Notes: generated by a model from the sequence alone, not told the origin. Shown: positions 1-9,023, counted from the stretch's first letter. The stretch is DNA of 64,000 nt from Corynebacterium urealyticum DSM 7109 (GCF_000069945.1 NC_010545.1:2232001-2296000); one strand, 5' to 3'. Translations and numbers: made by a program.

Positions 1-433
1 GCTCCTCCACGATCTTCAGGAGGGTATTGAAGCCCTCCGTGGTGATCATGTGCGCCTCATCGATGATGAACACGCGGTAGCGGGAATCCGCGGGCGCGTA
101 GAACGCCCGGTCGCGCAGCTCCCGCATGTCGTCCACACCGCGGTGGGAGGCGGCGTCCAGCTCGGTGACGTCCAAGCTTCCCGGGCCACCAGGGGCGAGC
201 GCGATACAGGAATCGCACTTCCCGCACGGCGTGGACGTCGGCCCCTCCACGCAGTTCAGCGAGCGCGCGAGGATGCGTGCCGAGGAGGTCTTACCGCAAC
301 CGCGCGGGCCCGAGAACAAGTACGCATGGTTGATGCGCCCGCTATCCAGCGCGACGGACAGCGGTTCGGTTACATGCTCCTGCCCTACGACCTCGGCAAA
401 CGAGGCCGGGCGGTACTTCCGGTATAAAGCCAC
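1..433 (-). CDS. dnaX: DNA polymerase III subunit gamma/tau, N-terminal part (runs off the window)
   Basis: Clamp-loader ATPase subunit of the replicative polymerase. Seen: the minus-strand reading frame opens with GTG at 433 and reads VALYRKYRPASF, the usual DnaX N-terminus, followed by the Walker A segment GPRGCGKTS, a zinc-binding cluster CGKCDSC, and the Walker B segment IIDEAHM. The frame is open to base 1, so only about 144 N-terminal residues are present. The GTG start is chosen because it directly precedes the conserved ALYRKYRP block and has a G-rich stretch just upstream. Linkage of dnaX with an SRP RNA and a serine tRNA nearby is familiar from other actinobacteria. Confidence 0.96.
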   Translation of the reverse strand, partial: MALYRKYRPASFAEVVGQEHVTEPLSVALDSGRINHAYLFSGPRGCGKTSSARILARSLNCVEGPTSTPCGKCDSCIALAPGGPGSLDVTELDAASHRGVDDMRELRDRAFYAPADSRYRVFIIDEAHMITTEGFNTLLKIVEE

Positions 434-488
434 GCCCCTAGGTTACCCGGCGCACCAGACACGCCAATTCGTGTTCCATAGGGCGCCC

Positions 489-1163
489 CTAGCGCAGGTC
501 GTTGCCGTCACCATCCGAATCGTAGGGGCCGGACTTCGTCAGGATGAGGATGAACTCCACAAAGGCCCAAATCTGCACGGCGAAGATAAAAGGGATTCCG
601 ATGAGGACGATAGCGGTGGCCCATCCAAAGATCGTGAGGCCGAGCTGCCACTTCGCCCGGGTCGTGTAGTTCAAATAAAAGTTGTGTACGCCCAGGGACC
701 CCAGGAAGAAAGCCAGGAGCGCCGCCACAGCCCAGGACTTCGGCTCAGCGTTCTCTGCGTGAAAGCCCTGCTGCACCCCATGCGAGTAACCGGGGTACGC
801 CGGATAGTTCCCAGCCCCATACTGCGGCGGCATGCCCTGCATCTGGCCCCCATAGAACGAGGAACTATGGGCCGGGCCCCCGGAAGCATGACCTCCATGG
901 GCAGGCCCGTACGACTGGCCACCATATGGCGAGCCCCCCTGCGTATGAGGTCCATAGCTCCCCATCCCGGTGGGGTAGCCGGGCACATTTGGGTTCCCCT
1001 GATGCCCAGCAGCGCCCGCACCGAATTGATCCTGATATTCATCAGCCAAGGGGTTGTAGGGGTTCTGGAAGTCCCCGAGTCCGCCCATCGGATCGCCAAT
1101 GAAGGGATCCTCCCCGTGGGGATTATTTGCCCTTTCACCGGAGTAAGGGTTCTGTGCCGCCAT
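489..1163 (-). CDS. TM2-domain membrane protein
   Basis: The 224-residue product has a long low-complexity N-terminal half (about residues 1-140) rich in Gly, Pro, Tyr and His, then a TM2 domain: a polar-Trp start (KSWAVAALLAFFLGSLGVHN), the typical GxHxFYL segment (GVHNFYL), and two membrane helices ending before an acidic tail. TM2 proteins are small integral membrane proteins of unclear function; the disordered extension presumably faces the cytoplasm. It lies 55 bp upstream (in minus-strand sense) of dnaX and 50 bp downstream of the next gene, so the cluster may be co-transcribed. The family call is firm, the role unknown. Confidence 0.85.
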   Translation of the reverse strand: MAAQNPYSGERANNPHGEDPFIGDPMGGLGDFQNPYNPLADEYQDQFGAGAAGHQGNPNVPGYPTGMGSYGPHTQGGSPYGGQSYGPAHGGHASGGPAHSSSFYGGQMQGMPPQYGAGNYPAYPGYSHGVQQGFHAENAEPKSWAVAALLAFFLGSLGVHNFYLNYTTRAKWQLGLTIFGWATAIVLIGIPFIFAVQIWAFVEFILILTKSGPYDSDGDGNDLR

Positions 1164-1213
1164 CGGTTCCCTCCGTTTTCTGCCTCGCGGCCCGTCGAAA
1201 CGGGCCGCCTCGT

Positions 1214-1894
1214 TTAGCGCATCAGATCGTTGATATTGACCTGCTGCTCGACCAAGTAGTTCTGGAGTTCATCCACGCCGTTGCGCCCCTCGTCGGCAGC
1301 GCGATCGAGGATATCCAGCTCGGCGTCGGTAATCATCACCAGCTGGGCCGGTACTGTCAGCCGACCCGGGTGCGTGTAGTCGAAGCCCTTGTCGCTCACC
1401 GGACCATCCGCACCGATCTGGTCGGCCTTCTTCTCCTCATTCCCGCCGTCGCCAGCGATCTCATGAACCTGCGGAACACCCTTCTCCCAGAGGAAAGGCA
1501 CGATCAGCAGCCCGTGACGAGCGGAAAGCCCCTCGCGCACGTGGTCACCCAGGCCACGCATCACCGTGCCGGGCTGCGGGGTCCACACGCCGGGGTCCTG
1601 GGAGACCATCGTGGCGGCGGCTGCCACCAGGTTCGGCGCAAGATCATCGTGACCCGCGGCCACCGTGACCAACTCGACGCGCACTTCGGTACCCGGCTCT
1701 GCCTCCAGACCGACCTCGATGCGACCAGCGTCCAGGCTCATCGCAACGGTCTCCGGCGCGGCCGTGCCGTCCCCGCCAAGAGCGACGGATGCGGCGGCGA
1801 ACTCCGGGAAGGACTCACCAACCCGGTAGGTGTCCACTTCGAGGGGCTCGGGCAGCAACTGCTCGACCCAGGCGAAAGTTTCCTCTTGGTTCAT
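1214..1894 (-). CDS. conserved hypothetical protein, possibly SUFU-domain
   Basis: A 226-residue soluble acidic protein without signal peptide or membrane segment. The C-terminal part (PAQLVMITDAELDIL then a short helix ending DLMR) resembles the C-terminal end of bacterial suppressor-of-fused (SUFU) domain proteins, in which a 'lvpitdaEl' strand is typical; this is a weak recollection, not a motif proof. Start ATG at 1894 is preceded by an AGGAGG-like stretch (cctcctt on the plus strand, 1899-1905). It lies between aspT (32 bp away) and the TM2 gene in the same direction, suggesting one operon with dnaX. No function can be assigned. Confidence 0.55.
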   Translation of the reverse strand: MNQEETFAWVEQLLPEPLEVDTYRVGESFPEFAAASVALGGDGTAAPETVAMSLDAGRIEVGLEAEPGTEVRVELVTVAAGHDDLAPNLVAAAATMVSQDPGVWTPQPGTVMRGLGDHVREGLSARHGLLIVPFLWEKGVPQVHEIAGDGGNEEKKADQIGADGPVSDKGFDYTHPGRLTVPAQLVMITDAELDILDRAADEGRNGVDELQNYLVEQQVNINDLMR

Positions 1895-1926
1895 GTGTCC
1901 TCCTTCAGCTCCGACGCGGCCAGGTG

Positions 1927-3225
1927 TTAGGCCCCGGCCTCCACTGCCTCGATCGCCGCGAGCAGCACGCAGGTCGCAAAACCGTCCATCGCCAGGCGCA
2001 CCTGCTCCGGCTCCGGCATCGACGGTGCCAGGCGCAGGTTCTGGTCCTTCGGGTCCTGCTTCAGCGGGAACGTCGACCCCGCCCCGGTCAGCGCAACACC
2101 GGCCTCCTTGGCCAGCTCAACCACGCGGCCGGCGGTCCCCTCGACTACGTTGACGCTGATGAAGTAGCCACCAGCCGGGTCGGTCCACTCCGCAACCCCC
2201 AGGCCGCCGAGGCGCTCCTCCAGGATCTCCACGACCGCACGGAACTTCGGGGCCAGGGAGCCCGCGTGCTTCCGCATCAGCGCGCGCACTCCCTCGGCAT
2301 CACCGAAGAACTGCGCGTGAGCCAGCTGGTTGACCTTGTTCGGACCAATGCCGCGAACGATCGCGTGGCGCTTCCACCAGTCCAGGTTCTCCTCAGAAGA
2401 GGCGAAGAAAGCCACGCCGGAACCCGCCTGCGTGATCTTGGAGGTCGAAGACATACACCAGAAACGATTCGGGTTGCCTGCTTCTGCGGCGAAGCCGAGG
2501 ACGTCGTACACCGGCGGGAACTCCTCCGTCAGGGTGTGGACGACGTAGGCGTTGTCCCACACGATGCGGAAGTCCGGTGCCGCGGCCTCCAGGGACGCCA
2601 GCTCGCGGCAGACGTCCTCAGAGTAGAGAGTGCCCGTCGGGTTGGAGAACATCGGGACAGCCCACATGCCCTTAACCAGCGGATCCTTCACCAGCTCGCG
2701 GACCTGATCCAGGTCCGGGCCATCCTCGAGGAGATCCACGGTGATCATCTCGAAACCGAAGTGCTCGGTGATCGTGTGGTGGCGGTCGTAGCCCGGCACC
2801 GGGCAGATCCACTTGAGCTTCTCGCCCTGCTCCGCTGCCTCCGCAGCCTCGGCTGCCCACGGCTTGGCGGAATCGTTGGTGCCGAAGGTGTAGGCCCAGG
2901 TCACCAGGTCGAAGGCCATGTTCAGGGAGGAGGCGTCGCCGCAGACGATGTTCTCCGGGGCCACGCCGATGATTTCCGACCAGATGTTGCGGATATCCGC
3001 GATGCCGGTCAGCCCGCCGTAGTTGCGGGTGTCCGTACCATCGGCGGCGGTGAAGTTCTTGCCCGGGAGGCTGAGCAGATCCACCGCGAAGTCCAGCTGT
3101 TCGGCGGACGGCTTACCGCGGGTGAGATCCAACTTCAGGCCCTGGGCCTTGAGATCTGCGTACTTCTTCTCGACCTCTGGCTTGAAGGAAAGAAGCTGGT
3201 CACGGTCGATGTTTGCGAGCTGCAC
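1927..3225 (-). CDS. aspT: aspartate aminotransferase, class I fold
   Basis: PLP-dependent transfer of the amino group between aspartate/2-oxoglutarate and oxaloacetate/glutamate. The 432-residue protein matches in length and motifs the AspT of Corynebacterium (MocR/type-Ib-like variant): substrate strand GLTGIADIRNIW, NPTGTLY, aspartate for the pyridine nitrogen in IVWDNAYVVH, and the PLP lysine in MSSTSKITQAGSG. Start GTG at 3225 has AGGAGG about 10 nt upstream (3236-3241). In C. glutamicum aspT also precedes dnaX, which supports the call. An IS256-family element ends 95 bp upstream of the start (3321), so native upstream control sequences may have been displaced. Confidence 0.93.
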   Translation of the reverse strand: MQLANIDRDQLLSFKPEVEKKYADLKAQGLKLDLTRGKPSAEQLDFAVDLLSLPGKNFTAADGTDTRNYGGLTGIADIRNIWSEIIGVAPENIVCGDASSLNMAFDLVTWAYTFGTNDSAKPWAAEAAEAAEQGEKLKWICPVPGYDRHHTITEHFGFEMITVDLLEDGPDLDQVRELVKDPLVKGMWAVPMFSNPTGTLYSEDVCRELASLEAAAPDFRIVWDNAYVVHTLTEEFPPVYDVLGFAAEAGNPNRFWCMSSTSKITQAGSGVAFFASSEENLDWWKRHAIVRGIGPNKVNQLAHAQFFGDAEGVRALMRKHAGSLAPKFRAVVEILEERLGGLGVAEWTDPAGGYFISVNVVEGTAGRVVELAKEAGVALTGAGSTFPLKQDPKDQNLRLAPSMPEPEQVRLAMDGFATCVLLAAIEAVEAGA

Positions 3226-3320
3226 GGTGCTGACGCCTCCTGCGTATGGGGCTCAAAGAATTCTGTGGCAAATACCATTTTTGATTCTAACAAGCGCCCC
3301 GGACACGGGCTTGTTCCGTA

Positions 3321-4761
3321 GAGAGTGTCCGATTGTTTGTGTGCGGGGGCTTGGTTTACAAGTAGTCCGCGAATCGGTCGGGGTAAGCCACGGCTAGTTG
3401 GTTGATGGCTTGTTTCCACCCGGTGGCTTTCGCTCCTTCAATATAGCCATTGCATTCGATGTCGCGCTTTGCTTTTTTCGCTCGCTGGGCAGCGCGCTTG
3501 TCTTCGATGTTGCAGATCATCAGCCACAGCGTTTTCAGCGCCGCGGTGTCGTTCGGGAATTGCCCGCGGTTACGGGTAGCTTTACGCAGTTCAGCGTTGA
3601 GCGATTCGATCGAATTCGTGGTGTAGAGCACCCGGCGGGCCGCTGGCGGGAACTGTAAAAACGGCACGAACCGGTCCCAGGCGTCGCGCCAGACTTTGAC
3701 CGATTGCGGGTATCTCTGGCCCAGTTCACTGGCCTGGAACGCGTCCAGGCTGGCACGTGCGGTGTCCTCGTTGGCGGCCGTGTAGACCTCACGTAGCGCA
3801 CGGGAGACAGATTTGCGGTCCTGATGCGACACCCACCGGTTCGAAGCCCGAATCAGGTGCACAATGCAGGTTTGCACCATGGAATTCGGCCAGGTTGCCT
3901 CGACAGCTTCCGGCAAGCCTTTCAGCCCGTCGCAGCACACGATGAACACGTCCTGGACGCCACGGTTGGCCAGATCCGCGCACACCGATGCCCAGAAGGC
4001 AGCGCCTTCATTATCGGCAATCCACAATCCCAGGATGTGCTTGATGCCGTCCATGTCGACACCAACCGCCATGTAGCAGGCCTTATTGACCACGCGGTGA
4101 CCGTCACGGATTTTCACGCGTAGCGCGTCGAGGAAGATCACCGGGTAAAACTCGTCGAGCTGGCGGTTTTGCCAGATCATGACCTCGTCTAACACCGCAT
4201 CGGTAATGGTGCTGATCGTATCTGGGCTCATATCCACCCCGAGCGTGGTCGCGAGGTGATGCTGAATATCGCGCACTGTCATCCCACCGGCGTATAGCGA
4301 GACGATCATGTCGTCGAGCTCTGTGAGCCGCCGTGCGCCCTTGGGCACCATCTTCGGAGTAAACGTGCCGGCACGATCCCTGGGCACGGTCACTTCCACC
4401 GCGCCGTAGCCAGAACTGACGGTCTTGGTGTACGACCCGTTGCGGTGATTGCCGCCGTGCACGGGTTCAACCTGGGCTTTGGACTTGCGGTCGGAGTGGC
4501 TATAGCCCAAATGCGCATCCATCTCCGCCTGCAGACCAGCGTTGATTGATGCCTGCAGCAGGCCTTTGACCAGCTCGCTGGCATCATCAGCGGAGGTCGA
4601 CAGCTCGCTGATCAGGCTAGCCAGCTCAGGATTTTCCATCAGCTTCTCGCTGATCTCGTTGACCCTCGCCGGGTCATGGCCTTTCTTCGGTGACACAGTA
4701 GTCATTATCGGTGACACTCCTTCTCGATCAGAGCCTCACACACAAACTTCCTGACACCCTC
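3321..4761 (-). mobile_element. IS-X copy 1, IS256-family insertion sequence (1441 bp)
   Basis: Ends are GAGAGTGTCCGATTG... at 3321 and, read inward from the other side, GAGGGTGTCAGGAAG... at 4761, imperfect inverted repeats sharing GAGrGTGTC and TTTGTGTG. The element is flanked by a perfect 8-bp target duplication GTTCCGTA at 3313-3320 and 4762-4769, the size usual for IS256-family transposition. It carries one transposase gene on the minus strand and is an almost identical twin of 14333-15773. The duplication shows that this copy arrived by its own transposition. Confidence 0.95.
3356..4705 (-). CDS. IS256-family transposase (IS-X copy 1)
   Basis: A 449-residue mutator-type DDE transposase. 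Seen: FLDALRVKIRDG (first Asp), VFIVCCDGLKGLPEAV (second Asp in CDGLKG) and NAELRKATRNRGQFPN (catalytic Glu in the C-terminal helix), plus the family C..H pair in MVQTCIVHLIR. Start ATG 4705 has AAGGAG 11 nt upstream; an in-frame GTG at 4717 overlaps that ribosome site and is less likely. Length is within the family range and there is no interruption, so it should be active. The second copy at 14368-15717 differs at very few residues (Glu/Asp and Ser/Asn changes near residues 47 and 96). Confidence 0.95.
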   Translation of the reverse strand: MTTVSPKKGHDPARVNEISEKLMENPELASLISELSTSADDASELVKGLLQASINAGLQAEMDAHLGYSHSDRKSKAQVEPVHGGNHRNGSYTKTVSSGYGAVEVTVPRDRAGTFTPKMVPKGARRLTELDDMIVSLYAGGMTVRDIQHHLATTLGVDMSPDTISTITDAVLDEVMIWQNRQLDEFYPVIFLDALRVKIRDGHRVVNKACYMAVGVDMDGIKHILGLWIADNEGAAFWASVCADLANRGVQDVFIVCCDGLKGLPEAVEATWPNSMVQTCIVHLIRASNRWVSHQDRKSVSRALREVYTAANEDTARASLDAFQASELGQRYPQSVKVWRDAWDRFVPFLQFPPAARRVLYTTNSIESLNAELRKATRNRGQFPNDTAALKTLWLMICNIEDKRAAQRAKKAKRDIECNGYIEGAKATGWKQAINQLAVAYPDRFADYL

Positions 4762-4801
4762 GTTCCGTATAGGCGAGCAACCCCCAGCAGATACCATCCG
4801 A

Positions 4802-6192
4802 GGGTTAAGTAAAGAAAAGTGTGTCCGCATGCCACCATAACCCCAGACCACACACCACAAATCACCAAAGAATAGCTCCCCGAAAGCTATTACCCACACC
4901 ATCCCGCACCTCCGGCCACATTTGTGCTAACCGCACACCGGTTGGATTAAAGGATGACCACCAACCGCCCCAGCTGCCCACTATGCGGCAACAACACAAA
5001 GAAAAACGGCACCACCAGCAAATCAACCACCCGTTGGCGCTGCACCCACTGCGGACACTCCTTTACCCGCAACACCCAAACCCACAACAAAAACACCGCC
5101 ACCATGGCTTTGTTCATCCAATGGGCCACCGGCACCCAATCTCTAACCACCTTCGCCGCACACCATGGCGTAACCAGGCAAACCATGCACCACCGATTCC
5201 GATGGTGCTGGTGGATCATCCCCACACCCACCATCGACTCATTCCGCATCCATGACCAAATCTTCCTCGACGCGACCTATCTAAAGTCCGGATGCCTCCT
5301 GATCGCAGCCAGTAAAACCCACGTCATCAACTGGACCTGGGCCAGACACGAAACCACCGCCGCCTACACCGAACTCCTACGCCCCATTGCCGCACCACTA
5401 ATCGCAGTCACAGACGGCGGACAAGGTGCCCAATCAGCCATCCACCACTGCTGGCCAACAACACGCATCCAACGCTGCCTCGTCCACGCCCAACGAACAG
5501 TCCGCCGCCACACCACCAGCAACCCCCGCACCGATGCCGGCAAAACCCTCTACCGCCTAGCCCTGAAACTCACTCGCATCACCGACCTTGACCAAGCATC
5601 CACATGGGTCGCCCACCTGCACGAATTCGACCACACCTACCGGGAATGGATGAACGAGAAAACCACCATCAAAGACCCCGTTACCGGCGCCTACACCAAG
5701 GTCTACACCCACCAACGCGTCCGAGCGGCCTATCAATCATTGCTATCTCTGCACCGCAGAGACCTGCTGTTTACCTACCTGCAACCCCCACCAACAACCA
5801 TCGACCCCGACAACCTTGCAGCAACAACAAACAGCCTCGAAGGTGGCATCAACGCCCCCATAAAAGAACTAGCGCGCAGACACCGCGGACTATCACTACC
5901 GCATCAACGCACAGTGATGGATTGGTGGCTGTATCTACATACAGAAGTCCCTGACGATCCGGTCAAGATCGCCAGGGACCAACGATGGGGTCAAGACGCA
6001 CTTTCCACAGCAACAGACCTGATCACCCACGACACCACAGCCACTACCAATGACATCGGTGCACCAGCAGAATACGACACCGCCATCGACACCAGCTACC
6101 AACACAACCTCGGCATCCAAAAAGGCTGGATCAAATAACCGCAACACGCCCGGAAAAGACACACTTTTCTTTACTTAACCCTTACTTAACCC
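4802..6192 (+). mobile_element. IS-A copy 1, IS1249-like insertion sequence
   Basis: The left end is GGGTTAAGTAAAGAAAAG and continues GTGTGTCC; the right end mirrors it as GACACACTTTTCTTTAC followed by TTAACCC. An 8-bp target duplication CCATCCGA lies at 4794-4801 and 6193-6200. Compared with the second copy (1380 bp after removing its own insertion) this copy is 1391 bp because the last 11 bp, TTACTTAACCC, occur twice in tandem at 6171-6192. The terminal pattern GGGTTAA...GTGTGTC is shared with IS-B and IS1249, so the three are one group. Its right duplication touches the first base of IS-B. Confidence 0.92.
4954..6138 (+). CDS. IS1249-group transposase (IS-A copy 1)
   Basis: 394 residues. 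The N-terminus is a zinc ribbon with CPLCG and CTHCG pairs (residues about 8-35), then a helix-turn-helix-like segment, then a DDE core: IFLDATYL (Asp), AVTDGGQGA (Asp) and NSLEGGIN (Glu). The CLVHAQR motif and the C-terminal IDTSYQHNLGIQKG tail are shared with the two IS1249 transposases and the IS-B one at roughly half to two-thirds identity by eye. The protein is identical to the copy at 13029-14213. Intact, so likely functional. Confidence 0.93.
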   Translation: MTTNRPSCPLCGNNTKKNGTTSKSTTRWRCTHCGHSFTRNTQTHNKNTATMALFIQWATGTQSLTTFAAHHGVTRQTMHHRFRWCWWIIPTPTIDSFRIHDQIFLDATYLKSGCLLIAASKTHVINWTWARHETTAAYTELLRPIAAPLIAVTDGGQGAQSAIHHCWPTTRIQRCLVHAQRTVRRHTTSNPRTDAGKTLYRLALKLTRITDLDQASTWVAHLHEFDHTYREWMNEKTTIKDPVTGAYTKVYTHQRVRAAYQSLLSLHRRDLLFTYLQPPPTTIDPDNLAATTNSLEGGINAPIKELARRHRGLSLPHQRTVMDWWLYLHTEVPDDPVKIARDQRWGQDALSTATDLITHDTTATTNDIGAPAEYDTAIDTSYQHNLGIQKGWIK

Positions 6193-6359
6193 CCATCCGA
6201 GGGTTAAACGACAAAATGTGTGTCCGGATTCGTCGATTTGTTTGGGTTGATCAGGGGTAATCCGGAAAGTATATGCTCCAGGAGCTTATATCCGCCCCGG
6301 GGCAGCGAAATACCGGGTGTGACAGCAGCGTGTGGTAGGGGCTGGTGTTGGCTTGATCA

Positions 6360-7538
6360 ATGCCAAAGAACAGACCACGCTGCCACTGCGGCGGGGAGAT
6401 GAAACGCAACGGTAAGACCTGCGCCAACCGCACCCGGTGGCGGTGCAAAATCTGCGGCGCTTCCACCACCAAGCAGCGCCCCGATATCACCAACTCAGCA
6501 GCCTTCGCAGCATTTATCACCCACCTCACAACCGGTGCGAGCTTGGAAACCGCTGCCGCCGAAGCAGGGTGTCATCCGCGTACCCTGCAACGCCGGTTTG
6601 AACACTTCTGGCTAGTTGATGTCCCCGATCCCACGATCGGGCACGAAGGCCGGGTCTACGACCAGGTCTTTCTTGACGGCACCTACACCGCCGGCGGATG
6701 CTTGATTGTTGCCGCCACCTTGGATCACGTCATCGCTTGGCACTGGTGCACACGTGAGACCACCCGCGACTACCAAAGGCTCCTCGAACGTATCCCCGCG
6801 CCCCTGATCGCTGTCATCGACGGCGGCCAAGGCGCTGCCAGCGCAATCAAGACATGCTGGCCTGCAACGAAAGTGCAGCGCTGCCTCGTTCACGCCCAAC
6901 GCGTGGTGCGTCGGCACACCACCTCACGCCCCCGCACCGATGCAGGACGAGCGATTTACCAGCTTGCGCTCAACCTTACGAAGATCACCGATCTTGACGA
7001 GGCGGCCGCGTGGGGTGCGCAACTGCACGAATACGGCACTATCTACCGCGACTGGATGAACCAGAAAACGTTCACAACCGACCCGGCGACACGGCAACGC
7101 ACCTGGTCATGGACGCATGAACGCACCCGCAAGGCCTACAACAGTCTCAACCACCTGTGGCGCAACCAGCTGTTATTTGTCTATCTCGACCCACCTGACG
7201 GTGTCCTCGATGTCAGACGGATCAAATCCACCACCAACAGCCTGGAAGGCGGCATCAACGCCCAGTTGAAACTGCTTGCCCGCACCCACCGCGGCAGATC
7301 CGGTGAACACCAACGCCGGATGCTGGATTGGTGGCTGTATCTGCAAACGGAACTGCCTGACGACCCTGTTGAGATCGCCAGGCAGTCCAACTGGGGCCAG
7401 GACCAACTCGCCAAAGTATCCACCCTGACCCAACACGAGAACCAAGCCGACCACGAAACTGGACGACCAGCCCTCTACGACAACGCTATCGACACCGACT
7501 ACACACACTCAATCGGCATCCAAAAAGGCCACATCTAA
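6360..7538 (+). CDS. IS1249-group transposase (IS-B)
   Basis: 392 residues, beginning MPKNRPRCHCGGEMK. Zinc ribbon of two CxC/CxxC pairs, DDE residues in VFLDGTYTAG, AVIDGGQGAAS and NSLEGGINAQ, and a C-terminal IDTDYTHSIGIQKG tail nearly the same as IS1249. It is colinear with the 392-residue IS1249 protein at 7729-8907 and clearly a close relative but with many substitutions. The coding region is intact; the element itself has lost a contiguous right terminal repeat through Tn5432 insertion, so it should be immobile unless transposase acts in trans on other copies. Confidence 0.92.
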   Translation: MPKNRPRCHCGGEMKRNGKTCANRTRWRCKICGASTTKQRPDITNSAAFAAFITHLTTGASLETAAAEAGCHPRTLQRRFEHFWLVDVPDPTIGHEGRVYDQVFLDGTYTAGGCLIVAATLDHVIAWHWCTRETTRDYQRLLERIPAPLIAVIDGGQGAASAIKTCWPATKVQRCLVHAQRVVRRHTTSRPRTDAGRAIYQLALNLTKITDLDEAAAWGAQLHEYGTIYRDWMNQKTFTTDPATRQRTWSWTHERTRKAYNSLNHLWRNQLLFVYLDPPDGVLDVRRIKSTTNSLEGGINAQLKLLARTHRGRSGEHQRRMLDWWLYLQTELPDDPVEIARQSNWGQDQLAKVSTLTQHENQADHETGRPALYDNAIDTDYTHSIGIQKGHI

Positions 7539-7567
7539 CCCCGCGACACGCCGGAGTCAGACACACA

Positions 7568-8952
7568 GGGTTAAGGGTCAAAAAGTGTGTCCGGAATCGC
7601 GGATTTTCACGGATTGACCTGTAGGTTTCCGGAAAGTATATGCTCCGGAAGCATATATCTAGCCCCCGACGGGAAATCCTCGGTGTGGCAGCCGTGATGT
7701 GCTATGCGCGGCGTGGTGTGGTGTCGCAATGTCGAAGAACCAACCACGCTGCCACTGCGGCGGTGAAATGAAACGCAACGGCACCACCAGCAAAGGCACC
7801 ACCAGATGGCGCTGCAAACAATGCGGCGCCTCCAGCGTCAAACGTCGAAACGACATCACCAACGCGGCAGTGTTCACCCAGTTCATCGAGCATTGCACCA
7901 CCGCAATATCACTCGACGACCTAGCCAAACGAAACGGTGTTAGCCGCGCCACCATGAAGCGGCGCTTCAAGTGGTGCTGGCTCGTTGATGTGCCTGACCC
8001 CACCGCCGGCCACCACAAGCGGATCTACGACCAGGTATTTCTCGATGGCACCTACACCGCCGGTGGCTGCCTGATCGTCGCGGCGACCATCGACCACGTG
8101 ATCGCCTGGCACTGGTGCAAACACGAAACCACCCGCGACTACCAACTGCTGCTTGAACGCATCGAAGCCCCACTCATCGCCGTCATCGACGGCGGCCAAG
8201 GCGCATACAGCGCAATCAAAAAGTGCTGGCCGACTACGAAAATTCAACGCTGCCTCGTCCACGCCCAACGCGTGGTCCGCCGCTACACCACCACCAACCC
8301 ACGCACCGATGCCGGGCGCACCATCTACCGACTTGCGCTGAAACTGACCCGGATCACCACACTGGATGAAGCCGCCGCGTGGGGTGTGCAACTGCACGAG
8401 TTTTCAACGATCTACCGGGAATGGATGAACGAGAAAACCATGATCAAAGACCCCAAAACAGGTGCATGGACCCGCGTGTGGACCCACCACAACGTGCGCA
8501 AGGCCTACAACAGCCTCAACCATCTTTGGCGGTCCGAGATGCTGTTTGTCTACCTCAACCCGCCAGCAGGAGTCCTTGCGCCCGAGCGGATCAAATCCAC
8601 CACCAACAGCTTAGAAGGCGGCATCAACGCCCAGCTCAAACTGCTCGCCAGAACCCACCGCGGCAGATCAGGCGAACGACAACGCCGCATGCTGGATTGG
8701 TGGCTCTACTTAAAAACGGAACTGCCTGACGATCCAGTACGAATCGCCAGGCAGTCCGACTGGGGCCAGGGCCAACTCGCCAAAGTATCCACCCTGACCC
8801 AAACCGAGAACCAAGCCGACCACGAAACAGGACGCCCAGCCCTCTACGACAACGCTATCGACACCGACTACACCCACTCAATCGGCATTCAAAAAGGCCA
8901 AATCTAACCCCCGCGACACGCCGAGCCAGACACACATTTTGACCCTTAACCC
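7568..8952 (+). mobile_element. IS1249, left copy (1385 bp)
   Basis: Left end GGGTTAAGGGTCAAAAAG then TGTGTCC, right end AGACACACATTTTGACCC then TTAACCC. Same orientation and sequence as the right copy at 10708-12092. Its right terminal repeat contributes the -35 hexamer of the erm(X) promoter (see 8939-8968). Confidence 0.93.
7729..8907 (+). CDS. IS1249 transposase (left copy)
   Basis: 392 residues from ATG 7729; an upstream in-frame start at 7699 would add ten residues, but 7729 aligns with the start of the IS-B homologue and gives the same length. N-terminal zinc ribbon (CHCGG and CKQCG), DDE core in VFLDGTYTAGG, AVIDGGQGAYS and NSLEGGINAQ, C-terminal IDTDYTHSIGIQKG. IS1249 is placed in the IS256 superfamily as its own group. 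Identical to the right copy, as expected if the two act together to move the composite transposon. Confidence 0.94.
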   Translation: MSKNQPRCHCGGEMKRNGTTSKGTTRWRCKQCGASSVKRRNDITNAAVFTQFIEHCTTAISLDDLAKRNGVSRATMKRRFKWCWLVDVPDPTAGHHKRIYDQVFLDGTYTAGGCLIVAATIDHVIAWHWCKHETTRDYQLLLERIEAPLIAVIDGGQGAYSAIKKCWPTTKIQRCLVHAQRVVRRYTTTNPRTDAGRTIYRLALKLTRITTLDEAAAWGVQLHEFSTIYREWMNEKTMIKDPKTGAWTRVWTHHNVRKAYNSLNHLWRSEMLFVYLNPPAGVLAPERIKSTTNSLEGGINAQLKLLARTHRGRSGERQRRMLDWWLYLKTELPDDPVRIARQSDWGQGQLAKVSTLTQTENQADHETGRPALYDNAIDTDYTHSIGIQKGQI

Positions 8953-8968
8953 TTTAAATGGATATAAT
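8939..8968 (+). promoter_or_regulatory. erm(X) promoter, hybrid with the IS1249 end
   Basis: -35 TTGACC (8939-8944) lies inside the terminal repeat of IS1249; -10 TATAAT (8963-8968) lies just outside it; spacing is 18 bp. The leader ATG at 8976 is 7 nt after the -10 box, so the transcript probably starts at or next to that ATG. Confidence 0.75.
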
Positions 8969-8975
8969 TAGACCC

Positions 8976-9023
8976 ATGTTGATTTCAGGTACCGCTTTCT
9001 TGCGGTTGCGCACCAACCGCTAA
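8976..9023 (+). CDS. ermXL: Erm(X) leader peptide
   Basis: A 15-residue peptide MLISGTAFLRLRTNR ending with TAA at 9021-9023, 99 bp before the erm(X) start. Leader peptides of this kind control macrolide-inducible erm genes: a drug-bound ribosome stalls while translating the leader and the mRNA refolds to expose the methylase start. The RLR segment resembles the stalling-prone Arg-Leu-Arg motif of other erm leaders (known of the family). No ribosome binding site precedes it and the predicted transcription start is at the ATG, so translation is likely leaderless. Confidence 0.85.
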   Translation: MLISGTAFLRLRTNR

